This document shows positions 41,826-49,448 of a stretch of 64,000 bases of DNA, piece by piece; position 1 is the first letter of the stretch, and each line of letters begins with the position of its first letter. The stretch covers positions 1-64,000 of the forward strand of contig CACYRP010000005.1 in the NCBI GenBank assembly GCA_902776765.1, written 5' to 3'. This DNA comes from Fibrobacter succinogenes (lineage in GTDB: Bacteria; Fibrobacterota; Fibrobacteria; Fibrobacterales; Fibrobacteraceae). The translations under genes were made by a program, and so were the position numbers. Below the pieces are notes generated by a model that had not been told where the DNA came from, ran no database searches, and saw only the letters and a program-made list of their open reading frames with translations.

Positions 41826-43561
41826 AACAATCCCTTCAAATTCTCAGCTATTTCCTTTTCCAACTTCTTCGCTTCGGCGCTTAGTTTCGTGAAGTCGTCG
41901 TTCAGCCCAAGCATGGTCTGCTTGAATTCTTCTTCGGTCATGCCGTCATCTTCAATCACCACGCCCACGTAGCGGCCGGCGTTCAGCGAGTAATCCTGGT
42001 CCTTGATTCCGTCTTCGCCATCGATTTTTGCGACCTTGCAGAGTCCGATTACGTCCTGGTATTTGCCGTCGGGGAACCGTTCGGTGAGCCAGTCGATTTG
42101 CGCCTGCCAGTAATCCTTGGTTTTGACTTCCTTGTCGTCGCTGCTTGCGGGCGCGTTCTTGAGACTTTCCTTGTATTCCTTGAGCAAGTCCTTGAACGAC
42201 TGCGTATCGCCTTCGTAGAGTCGGCTGATGACGGCGAGGTTCTTTATCTGCTCGTCGCTAAACTTGCGGTGCGCCCTGTCCACCTGCGTAAACACGTTGC
42301 GCGCGTCAATGAAAAGGATTTCGTCTTTCTTTTTGCTGTTTGCCTTTTGCTTGTCGAAGAACCAGAGCGTTGCCGGGAGCGTCACCGAGTTGAACATATT
42401 CGAGGGCAGCGTCACCATCTGGCTGATGATTCCTTCTTCGACCATTTTTTTGCGGATTTCGTATTCGCTCTTGCCTGCATCGCTTGCGGAATTCGCCATG
42501 ACGAGTGCCGCCTTGCCGTTTTCGTTCAGCGCGGTCGCAAAATAGCCAATCCAAAGGTAGTTTGCGTTAGGCACAGTTTCCTTTTTGTCGGAGCCCTTCT
42601 TTGCGGACTTTGTCGCGTTGCGCGGCACGCCGTATGTGCTGAAGCGTTCGTCTTTCTGGACTTTTTCGACAACGACTTCATCGACGTTGAACGGCGGGTT
42701 TGCCATCACGTAATCGAATTGCCCCACTGCATTGTAGGGGTCGCTGTAGAAGGAGTTCGCCTCGGTGATTTCGCCACGCACGTTGTTCAAGAGCAGGTTC
42801 ATCTTCGCGAGCTTTACGGTGTCGGGTTCTTTTTCTACGCCGTAGCAGCGGAAATTCATCGCCGTGTCGTTTTCGGCGCTGGCATTGTGGCGGTGCATGT
42901 AGCGGGCCGCCTGCACGAACATACCGCCCGAACCGCAAGCGGGGTCCAGGAATTTCTTGTTGATGCCGTGGGGCTGCAACACGTTCACCATGTAGCGCAC
43001 GACTGTTGCGGGCGTATAGAATGTTCCGCCGTCCTTGCCTTCGGCCAATGCAAAGTTGCCCAAGAAATATTCGTAGATTTCACCGAACAGATCGATGCTG
43101 ATATCTTCGGGAATGTCCTTGAACACACGCACGATTTTCGAGAGCAGTTCCGGTTCTTCTTCGGGAACAAGCTGTGCATAGACATCCTTGGGGAGAACGC
43201 CTTCCATCTTTTCGTTTTCTTCTTCGATGGCCTTCATCGCCTTCTTTACAAGGGTTGCCTTCTTGGCATCGTCCGGAGCGTCGTTGATGGTGTCGAAGTA
43301 GGCACATTCCGGCAGGTAGAAACCGCACTTTTCGATGGAAATATCTTTCAGGGTGCGGGCACGGCGCGTGCCCTTGAGCTTTTCGAACTCGGCGTTGATT
43401 TCGTCCTTGTGCTGCTTGTACAAAATGTCGGCATAGCGCAAAAAGATGAGGCCCAAAATCGGCTGCCCGTACTTGTTTGCGGCAAGGTGCGCACCCGCGC
43501 GGAGCATGTCGGCAGAATGCCAAAGGCGGTCTTTCAAGTTCTTAAGTTCAACGTCGGTCAT
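41819..43561 (-). CDS. hsdM: Type I restriction-modification, M (DNA adenine methyltransferase) subunit
   Basis: SAM-dependent N6-adenine methyltransferase subunit. The N-terminal helical domain starts MTDVELKNLKDRLWHSADMLR and includes GQPILGLIFLRYADILY. The SAM motif I is KKFLDPACGSGGMFVQA (about residue 205) and the catalytic motif IV is FDYVMANPPFNVDEV (about residue 286). GTFYTPATVVRYMV lies before motif I as usual. The C-terminal coiled region (FTKLSAEAKKLEKEIAENLKGL) contacts HsdS and HsdR. At 580 residues it is in range. GC-rich and host-like in codon use, unlike the AT-rich Abi genes downstream. AGGAG precedes the ATG. A long open frame on the other strand is only its shadow. Confidence 0.96.
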   Translation of the reverse strand: MTDVELKNLKDRLWHSADMLRAGAHLAANKYGQPILGLIFLRYADILYKQHKDEINAEFEKLKGTRRARTLKDISIEKCGFYLPECAYFDTINDAPDDAKKATLVKKAMKAIEEENEKMEGVLPKDVYAQLVPEEEPELLSKIVRVFKDIPEDISIDLFGEIYEYFLGNFALAEGKDGGTFYTPATVVRYMVNVLQPHGINKKFLDPACGSGGMFVQAARYMHRHNASAENDTAMNFRCYGVEKEPDTVKLAKMNLLLNNVRGEITEANSFYSDPYNAVGQFDYVMANPPFNVDEVVVEKVQKDERFSTYGVPRNATKSAKKGSDKKETVPNANYLWIGYFATALNENGKAALVMANSASDAGKSEYEIRKKMVEEGIISQMVTLPSNMFNSVTLPATLWFFDKQKANSKKKDEILFIDARNVFTQVDRAHRKFSDEQIKNLAVISRLYEGDTQSFKDLLKEYKESLKNAPASSDDKEVKTKDYWQAQIDWLTERFPDGKYQDVIGLCKVAKIDGEDGIKDQDYSLNAGRYVGVVIEDDGMTEEEFKQTMLGLNDDFTKLSAEAKKLEKEIAENLKGLFK

Positions 43562-43690
43562 AGGAACTCCTATATCGAGAGGAAATATACGTAAATAAGC
43601 CTGTCAGAGATTGCTTCGACCCCTTACTGGGCCTCGCAATGACGCAAAAGAAGCCGGGAAGGACTGGAGAAAAAGTGCAGATGGAAAAAA

Positions 43691-43738
43691 TTTCAACGAA
43701 ATACGGAAAATGTTTAGATATTCCGAAATTCGTTGAAA
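43691..43738. promoter_or_regulatory. Large inverted repeat between hsdM and the second AbiE pair
   Basis: Arms of 18 bp (TTTCAACGAAATACGGAA and TTCCGAAATTCGTTGAAA, 16 of 18 paired) flank a 12-bp spacer. It lies 130 bp upstream of hsdM and 14 bp after the AbiEii stop. It has no U run, so it is more likely a protein-binding or recombination site than a terminator. The remaining DNA here includes a dispersed CCTCGCAATGACG-type repeat (43607-43642). Confidence 0.55.
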
Positions 43739-43751
43739 CCAATCAAAGAAA

Positions 43752-44612
43752 TTACTTATCCATCGCAACTACATATCGTGATAATTGTTCTTTGATAAAT
43801 TTCCAAACCGAGTCAAATTCAAGACTGTCTTTATAATGTATTTTCCCCAGAAATCCTTTCCAAAGGAGGTTCATTCTTTCGTTGTTTCCAAAATCAGAGG
43901 CAAAGAAAACACTATCCGAATTCACGATTGTATTCCTATTCCGAAAGGTCTTTTGAATCGCTTGTGTCAAGCAATCTTGATCAAAAGTATAATTCATCAG
44001 AATGTTGTAAACATCGAAAAAATCTTTCATTCTTGAATTCTGTTCAGCAAGCTCCACCATACTCTGAAACTTTTCGGCAATAACAGTTTCTAGCGGATAC
44101 GTAAAGAGCGTGGCTGACGGGGAGTCTTTCAAAATGCAGGGAAACGGTAATAACTGAGGAGCTGGGAAAATAATATCTCCGAACCCGAAATCCACGGTAA
44201 TATGCTGACGAATAGAATCTAGATATGCCTTAAAACGAACCCGCACACCATGATATTCTTTAATTTCTGCGATTGACTCAGCCATAACTGAATTCACATC
44301 AAAAATGGCTCCGTCTTCGGCACATTCAATTTGGCATATTTCAGTAACGGCATCACTAATATCTTGCATATTGTTGGAAATTCTATTCGCACTAAAATCC
44401 ATGTCCAAAGTAGGCCTTGCCATGAATTTTTCATAGGCGAATAGCAAAGTTCCGCCTTTCAAGCAAAAGTTGTTTTTGTAGGAGCTTTGTGCAAGTCTGT
44501 ACAAAAAACGCTCGTGAAAATAACGTGTAAGAATCACTTGAAAATCCACGCCAATTTTCTTCGATGTGTTATGCAGTTTTTCACGAACAGAATGAGCGAT
44601 GTTTTTAGCCAT
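43752..44612 (-). CDS. AbiEii-type nucleotidyltransferase toxin, second copy
   Basis: Toxin half of a second AbiE-type module. The start is ATG 44610-44612 (MAKNIAHSVREKLHNTSKKI), one base after the stop of the AbiEi gene. Motifs are FCLKGGTLLFAYEKFMARPTLDMDFSA (GG-T/S and D-x-D), VDFGFGDIIFP, PLETVIAEKFQSMVELAEQNSRMKDFFDVYNIL (the conserved K and K-DxxD segment). At 286 residues it is the usual AbiEii length. Sequence is clearly different from the copy at 35965, so the two are not a recent duplication. Confidence 0.92.
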   Translation of the reverse strand: MAKNIAHSVREKLHNTSKKIGVDFQVILTRYFHERFLYRLAQSSYKNNFCLKGGTLLFAYEKFMARPTLDMDFSANRISNNMQDISDAVTEICQIECAEDGAIFDVNSVMAESIAEIKEYHGVRVRFKAYLDSIRQHITVDFGFGDIIFPAPQLLPFPCILKDSPSATLFTYPLETVIAEKFQSMVELAEQNSRMKDFFDVYNILMNYTFDQDCLTQAIQKTFRNRNTIVNSDSVFFASDFGNNERMNLLWKGFLGKIHYKDSLEFDSVWKFIKEQLSRYVVAMDK

Positions 44613-44613
44613 G

Positions 44614-45174
44614 TCATACTCCCATTGCCAGGTACATTTCAAGCGTCTTTGCAACTCTCAGAATTTTTGCGTACTTCATGAGCTTCTCGATATTCCTATC
44701 GTGACGCTTAAGGTAGTTCTTTATTATTTCTGTGCAGACATCAATGCCAATCTTGTTGCGGAATTTCACAGCATCGCAAACACATTTTTCGATGTCAAAA
44801 ATTTTGACTTTGTAGCCAGAAATGGTTTCCGTGATAACACCTATGTTCAGAGCGTTGTCAGACAGGTTATGGAGTTTAAAGTTTGGATACTGAGGCACAA
44901 CAACTTTGCGTCCCCTTTTTATGGCAATATCATACTGCTGCGGAACCTGTGTCGTGAGTTCATAATGTTCCCATGCCGAAAACATACAGAGAATTCCACC
45001 GGGAATTAGAGATTCAACATCGACCATTACATCTGCGAGAGCAATCTCTTCTGCATAAACACCGCGTTTAACACGAACCAGTTCCCCCTGCTTCGCCTTT
45101 TGGAGAGTGGCGTAATATTTCGCTCGCCCCTGCTCGCAAACCTTGCCCGCTGTTATAAATTTCTTTCTGAACAT
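44614..45174 (-). CDS. AbiEi-type antitoxin, winged-helix repressor
   Basis: Antitoxin and autorepressor of the type IV-like AbiE system. The start is ATG 45172-45174 (MFRKKFITAGKVCEQGRAKY); the frame is open to 45255 but the operator/promoter lies there. The N-terminal winged helix (ITAGKVCEQGRAKYYATLQKAKQGELVRVKRGVYA) matches the AbiEi pattern. The C-terminal part has CMFSAWEHYELTTQVPQQYDIAIKRGRKVVVP, FDIEKCVCDAVKFRNKIGIDVCTEIIKNYLKR and a last helix. Toxin gene follows after one base. A 9-bp inverted repeat lies over its -10 region. Confidence 0.88.
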   Translation of the reverse strand: MFRKKFITAGKVCEQGRAKYYATLQKAKQGELVRVKRGVYAEEIALADVMVDVESLIPGGILCMFSAWEHYELTTQVPQQYDIAIKRGRKVVVPQYPNFKLHNLSDNALNIGVITETISGYKVKIFDIEKCVCDAVKFRNKIGIDVCTEIIKNYLKRHDRNIEKLMKYAKILRVAKTLEMYLAMGV

Positions 45175-45184
45175 CTGTATTAAC

Positions 45185-45212
45185 CTACTACAAATATACA
45201 TAATTGTAGTAG
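45185..45212 (-). promoter_or_regulatory. AbiEi operator: inverted repeat over the promoter
   Basis: Perfect 9-bp arms CTACTACAA (45185-45193) and TTGTAGTAG (45204-45212) with a 10-bp spacer. On the minus strand the repeat covers TATATT (45193-45198), a good -10 about 20 bp before the start codon. AbiEi proteins are known to bind inverted repeats in their own promoter. Confidence 0.75.
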
Positions 45213-46031
45213 CTTTATACATTGAAAAGTGACTTATGGGGAAATATCCTACCATTTTATACCTGCCTGAGCCAAATAGAAGTTCACGCGATAAAATCTA
45301 TACCCGCCTTTTTTGACGGTCAAGGCGTCGGACTTCGGGTGAATTTTGCGTTAGGGATAGTGACCACGGTGAGCCAAAAGCGACTCGTATCAACGAGTCG
45401 TGTTGGCGAGAGTGAGGCGTAAGCCGAACGGTCGTTCTGTGGCGGAGCAAGGCTCCGTCGCAAGAGTTGCGCGGGGGTACCGTAGGTGCGCACGGGCGGC
45501 CTTGCGATATAGCCCGACCTTGCCCATGGGCAAGGGAACGCCCAAAAGGCAAGACTTAACTGGATTGGACTAAAGTCCCAACTTTGGGGCTCAGCAAGAA
45601 TATACAAATGCATTCGGAACTGTATGGATGGGGCAAAGCCCCTCCCAATTGGCTCAGTCATATCCATACGAGTATGGCTGCGACGTTCGCCTTAAAGGGA
45701 GTCTCCTAACGGAGGATGACGCGGTCGAACTTTACTGGATTCTTCGCTTCGCTCAGAATGACGAGAAGCACGCACGCCCGTGTTTTACTACATGGCACCC
45801 CATTGGGGTGCATGTCGTGCGACTCGGCTATAAAAATGAGCAAGCTCATTTTTGCAGCACTCGTCTTTGGCACACTTCGTGTGCCTTTTTTTTAGACTCA
45901 AAAATGGTCCTGCAAGCAGTCCCGCTTCACTCGTCATACGAAAAAGTTCCTACATTTTCCATCAGTAACATTCTCTACCGGGATCGCCATCCCGATGGAT
46001 TAACTCTCAACAAATGAGGAACAAACAAAAA
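45213..46031. repeat. Gene-free, repeat-rich boundary of the defence island
   Basis: No gene is seen in about 820 bp. In order it holds the following. A CGACTCG / CGAGTCG hairpin repeat (45368-45419) matches the one at 12903. AACTGGATTGGACTAAAG (45557 on) has its relative at 19564. A GGCTCAG hairpin element lies at 45649-45692. A CTTCGCTTCGCTCAGAATGAC element lies at 45734-45762. Hairpins occur at 45832-45853 (AAAAATGAGC / GCTCATTTTT) and 45869-45893. Short open frames across it run through these repeats and are not believed. Confidence 0.65.
45869..45893 (+). terminator. Terminator-like hairpin with T8
   Basis: GGCACAC / GTGTGCC with a TTC loop, followed by eight T on the plus strand. No plus-strand gene ends nearby, so it may insulate the downstream polyamine genes. 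Confidence 0.65.
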
Positions 46032-47306
46032 ATGGCAAGAGCATTGATTATCGGTTGTGGCGCCGTTGCCACAGTTGCTATCAAGAAGTGCTGCACCTGC
46101 AGCGAAGTTTTTAGCGAAATCTGTATCGCAAGCCGTCATCGCGAAAATTGCGAAAAGCTGGCCCAGGAACTCCGCCCGAACACAAAGACTGTCATCACGA
46201 CAGCCGCAGTAGATGCCGACAAGGCCGAGAACGTCTCTGCTCTCATCAAGCAATACAAGCCGGACCTGGTGATGAACATTGCACTTCCGTACCAGGACCT
46301 CGCCATCATGGACGCCTGCCTCGAATGCGGCGTGAACTACATGGACACAGCCAACTACGAACCGGAAAACATCGACGATCCGGAATGGCGCAAGGTTTAC
46401 GACCAGCGCTGCAAGGAAAAGGGCTTCAGCGCCTACTTCGATTACAGCTGGCAGTGGGCTTACAAAGAAAAGTTTGAAAAGGCTGGTCTCACGGCTTTGC
46501 TCGGTTCCGGCTTTGACCCGGGTGTTTCTCAGGCATATTGCGCCTACGCCTTGAAGCACCAGTTCGATACGATTGAAGAAATCGACATCCTCGACTGCAA
46601 CGGTGGCGATCACGGTTACAAGTTCGCAACCAACTTCAATCCCGAAATCAACCTCCGCGAAGTCTCTGCTCCGGGTAGCTACTGGGACACCGACGAAAAC
46701 GGCAAGGGCCACTGGGTTGAAATCCCGGCCATGAGCATCAAGCGTGAATACAACTTCGCACAGGTCGGCAAGAAGGACATGTACCTCCTCCACCACGAAG
46801 AAATTGAATCCCTCGCCCAGAACATTCCGGGCATCAAGCGCATCCGTTTCTTCATGACGTTTGGCCAGAGCTACCTCGACCACATGCGTTGCCTCGAAGA
46901 CGTGGGCATGCTCAGCACACAGCCGATCAAGTTCCAGGGTCAGGACATTGTTCCGATCCAGTTTCTCAAGGCTCTCCTCCCGGACCCGGCAAGTCTCGGC
47001 CCGCGCACGGTGGGCAAGACGAACATCGGTTGCATTTTCAAGGGTACTAAGGATGGCAAGCCGAAGACTTACTATCTGTACAACGTTTGCGACCACCAGG
47101 AATGCTACAAGGAACTCGGTAGCCAGGCTATCGCCTACACGACTGGCGTTCCGGCAATGTGCGGTGCCATGATGGTGCTCACGGGCAAGTGGAACAAGCC
47201 GGGTGTGCATACGGTCGAAGAGTTCGATCCGGATCCGTTCATGGAAGCCCTCACCAAATACGGTCTCCCGTGGAACGAAGATTTCAACCCGGTGCTTGTC
47301 GATTAG
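46032..47306 (+). CDS. Saccharopine dehydrogenase family, carboxynorspermidine synthase-like
   Basis: NAD(P)H-dependent enzyme that condenses a diamine with aspartate semialdehyde to carboxy(nor)spermidine. The start is ATG 46032 (MARALIIGCGAVATVAI), giving a Rossmann GxGxxA motif at the very N-terminus; the frame also opens 18 nt earlier. Downstream are DLVMNIALPYQDLAIMDACLECGVNYMDTANYEP, LGSGFDPGVSQAYCAYAL, DCNGGDHGYKFATNFNP and TTGVPAMCGAMMVLTGKWNKPGVHTVEEFDPDPF, all typical of CANSDH/LYS9-type enzymes. At 424 residues it is normal. It lies directly before speA, which supports a polyamine role. No carboxynorspermidine decarboxylase is seen in the window. Confidence 0.85.
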   Translation: MARALIIGCGAVATVAIKKCCTCSEVFSEICIASRHRENCEKLAQELRPNTKTVITTAAVDADKAENVSALIKQYKPDLVMNIALPYQDLAIMDACLECGVNYMDTANYEPENIDDPEWRKVYDQRCKEKGFSAYFDYSWQWAYKEKFEKAGLTALLGSGFDPGVSQAYCAYALKHQFDTIEEIDILDCNGGDHGYKFATNFNPEINLREVSAPGSYWDTDENGKGHWVEIPAMSIKREYNFAQVGKKDMYLLHHEEIESLAQNIPGIKRIRFFMTFGQSYLDHMRCLEDVGMLSTQPIKFQGQDIVPIQFLKALLPDPASLGPRTVGKTNIGCIFKGTKDGKPKTYYLYNVCDHQECYKELGSQAIAYTTGVPAMCGAMMVLTGKWNKPGVHTVEEFDPDPFMEALTKYGLPWNEDFNPVLVD

Positions 47307-47451
47307 GTAATAGGTATTAGGTGTTAGGGATTAGGTAATTAGTCGCGACTTCGTCGCCTTATACAAGGACGCACGAAGTGCGTGATTTTTTCCTAAAGGC
47401 AGCACCTATAACAAATAACCTATAACCTACAACCTGTTACCTGAGACCTAA
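47303..47451. repeat. Two opposed period-7 arrays between the dehydrogenase and speA
   Basis: The left array (47303-47342) starts on the stop codon: TAGGTAA, TAGGTAT, TAGGTGT, TAGGGAT, TAGGTAA. The right array (47404-47451) ends at the speA ATG: CCTATAA, CAAATAA, CCTATAA, CCTACAA, CCTGTTA, CCTGAGA. Between them lies a hairpin region (GCACGAAGTGCGTGATTTTTT) that may be a terminator. TAG recurs in all three frames after the stop. Confidence 0.8.
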
Positions 47452-47453
47452 AA

Positions 47454-49352
47454 ATGAAAAAATGGCGCATTGACGATTCCCGAGATCTTTACAACGTAAA
47501 GGGTTGGGGCGTAAGTTACTTTGACATTAACGACAAGGGCCACGCAACGGTTTCGCCGATCAAGAATGGCGGTCCGAGCATTGACCTTTACGAGCTCGTG
47601 CAGGAACTTTCCTTGCGCGATGTTTCGACCCCGGTGCTGCTCCGTTTCCCGGATATTCTGGACAGCCGCATCGAAAAGATTCACGAGTGCTTCACGAAGG
47701 CGACGACTGAATACGGTTACAAGGGAGGCCATTACAGCATCTTCCCGATCAAGGTGAACCAGCAGCGCGCGGTCTTGGAAGAAGTGGTGAGTCACGGTTC
47801 CAAGTTCAACATCGGGCTTGAAGCAGGTTCCAAGCCGGAACTTCACGCAGTTCTTGCGAACATGCAGAATCCGGATGCGTTGATTATCTGCAACGGCTAC
47901 AAGGACGAAGACTTTATCGAGCTTGCGCTCCTCGCACAGAAGATGGGCAAGAAGATTTTCATCGTCGTCGAAAAGATGAACGAACTTCATTTGGTCGTGG
48001 ATCTTTCTCGCCGCATCGGTGTTCGCCCGAACATCGGTATTCGCATCAAGCTTGCAAGCTCTGGCAGCGGCAAGTGGGAAGAATCCGGCGGATACCACAG
48101 CAAGTTCGGCCTCAACAGTTCTGAACTTTTGGAAGCTCTCGACTTCATCAAAGAAGAGAAGATGGAAGACTGCATGAAGCTCATCCACTTCCACTTGGGA
48201 AGTCAGATTACGAACATTCGCCATATCAAGAATGGACTCCGCGAAGTGTCGCAGTTCTACGTCCAAATTAGAAAGATGGGCATGGGCCTTGAATTTGTGG
48301 ACGTTGGCGGCGGCCTCGGCGTGGATTACGACGGTACACGCAGTTCTAACGCGAGCTCCGTGAACTATTCCATCCAGGAATACGCAAACGACGTTGTGTA
48401 CGCGATGTACGAAGCTTGCGAAAACGGCAATGTTCCGCACCCGAACATTATTGCGGAATCGGGTCGTGCACTTTCGGCACACCATTCCATCTTGGTGTTC
48501 AACGTTTTGGAAACGGCGGGCCAGGCATTCTTTGACGAGAGCGTTCACGAAATTAGCGATGACGCCCCTGCAGAATTGAAGGACTTGTACAGCATTTACA
48601 AGGGACTTTCGCCGAAGAACTTGCTCGAAAGCTGGCACGATGCCATGCAGATTAACGACGACACCTTGAGTGGTTTCAAGATGGGCGACGTAGATTTGCA
48701 GACCCGCGCCATGAGCGAACGCTTGTTCTGGAGCATTGCCCGCAAGGTAGATTTACTTGCCCGCGACTTGCGCCATCCGCCTTATGAATTGAGCGAACTC
48801 CCGCGTCTCTTGGCCGAAAAGTACTTCTGCAACTTTAGTTTGTTCCAGAGCTTGCCGGACAGCTGGGGCGTCGATCAGGTGTTCCCGATTATGCCGATCC
48901 AGCGTTTGGACGAAGAACCGACTATCGAAACGACCATTCAGGACGTGACTTGCGATAGCGATGGCAAGATTGACATGTTCGTTCGCGGTGGCGAAGTGGC
49001 CCGCACCATTCCGCTCCACCCGATTAAGAAGGACGAACCGTACTTTATCGCGGTTTACCTCGTCGGCGCATACCAAGAAATTCTCGGTGACCTCCACAAC
49101 CTCTTTGGCGATACGAACGCTGTGCACATTGTCTGCAATGAAAACGGCGGCTACGACATCGACAAGGTGATTGATGGTGAATCCGTGGAAGACGTGCTCG
49201 ACTACGTGAACTTCAGCGACAAGGCTCTTGTCCGCAACATGGAAAACTGGGTCACGCGCTCTGTGAAGGAAGGAAAGATTACGCTTCAGGAAGGCAAGGA
49301 ATTTCTGAACATCTATCGCTCCGGACTTTACGGGTACACGTATCTGGAGTAA
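47454..49352 (+). CDS. speA: Biosynthetic arginine decarboxylase
   Basis: PLP enzyme converting arginine to agmatine, first step of putrescine synthesis from arginine. Fold III (alanine-racemase-like) decarboxylase; the PLP Lys is in HYSIFPIKVNQQRAVLEEV (about residue 104). GLEAGSKPEL, LIICNGYKDEDFIELALLA, KFGLNSSELLEAL, HFHLGSQITNIRHIK and VDVGGGLGVDYDG are family boxes. The C-terminal part includes YFCNFSLFQSLPDSWGVDQVFPIMPIQRL. Length of 632 matches SpeA. No ribosome site is seen; a period-7 array fills that place. Confidence 0.96.
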   Translation: MKKWRIDDSRDLYNVKGWGVSYFDINDKGHATVSPIKNGGPSIDLYELVQELSLRDVSTPVLLRFPDILDSRIEKIHECFTKATTEYGYKGGHYSIFPIKVNQQRAVLEEVVSHGSKFNIGLEAGSKPELHAVLANMQNPDALIICNGYKDEDFIELALLAQKMGKKIFIVVEKMNELHLVVDLSRRIGVRPNIGIRIKLASSGSGKWEESGGYHSKFGLNSSELLEALDFIKEEKMEDCMKLIHFHLGSQITNIRHIKNGLREVSQFYVQIRKMGMGLEFVDVGGGLGVDYDGTRSSNASSVNYSIQEYANDVVYAMYEACENGNVPHPNIIAESGRALSAHHSILVFNVLETAGQAFFDESVHEISDDAPAELKDLYSIYKGLSPKNLLESWHDAMQINDDTLSGFKMGDVDLQTRAMSERLFWSIARKVDLLARDLRHPPYELSELPRLLAEKYFCNFSLFQSLPDSWGVDQVFPIMPIQRLDEEPTIETTIQDVTCDSDGKIDMFVRGGEVARTIPLHPIKKDEPYFIAVYLVGAYQEILGDLHNLFGDTNAVHIVCNENGGYDIDKVIDGESVEDVLDYVNFSDKALVRNMENWVTRSVKEGKITLQEGKEFLNIYRSGLYGYTYLE

Positions 49353-49448
49353 TGGGGTGTGAGGTCGGTGCTAAAGCACCTTTGGGGTCGCTACGCTTTG
49401 GGCTAAGGCTAAAGTCCATACCTCACTCCTTTAAGTCTTGAGATATCA

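Noticed and set aside
42098..43594. 498-codon open frame on the plus strand opposite hsdM
   Set aside because: It mirrors the GC-rich hsdM codons, encodes a Val/His/Phe-rich product with no domain, and hsdM itself is unmistakable.
32356..45255. Integrative element or prophage carrying the defence island
   Set aside because: No integrase, transposase, phage structural gene or tRNA-based attachment repeat was found at either edge.
45298..46017. Small coding frames in the gene-free boundary region
   Set aside because: They run across dispersed repeats and hairpins, on both strands, with no start signals or recognisable products.
45975..47210. 411-codon minus-strand frame opposite the dehydrogenase gene
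   Set aside because: Shadow of a well-supported enzyme with Rossmann motif; product is low-complexity Val/Ala/His.
47448..48638. 396-codon minus-strand frame opposite speA
   Set aside because: Antisense shadow; no family features, and speA is complete.
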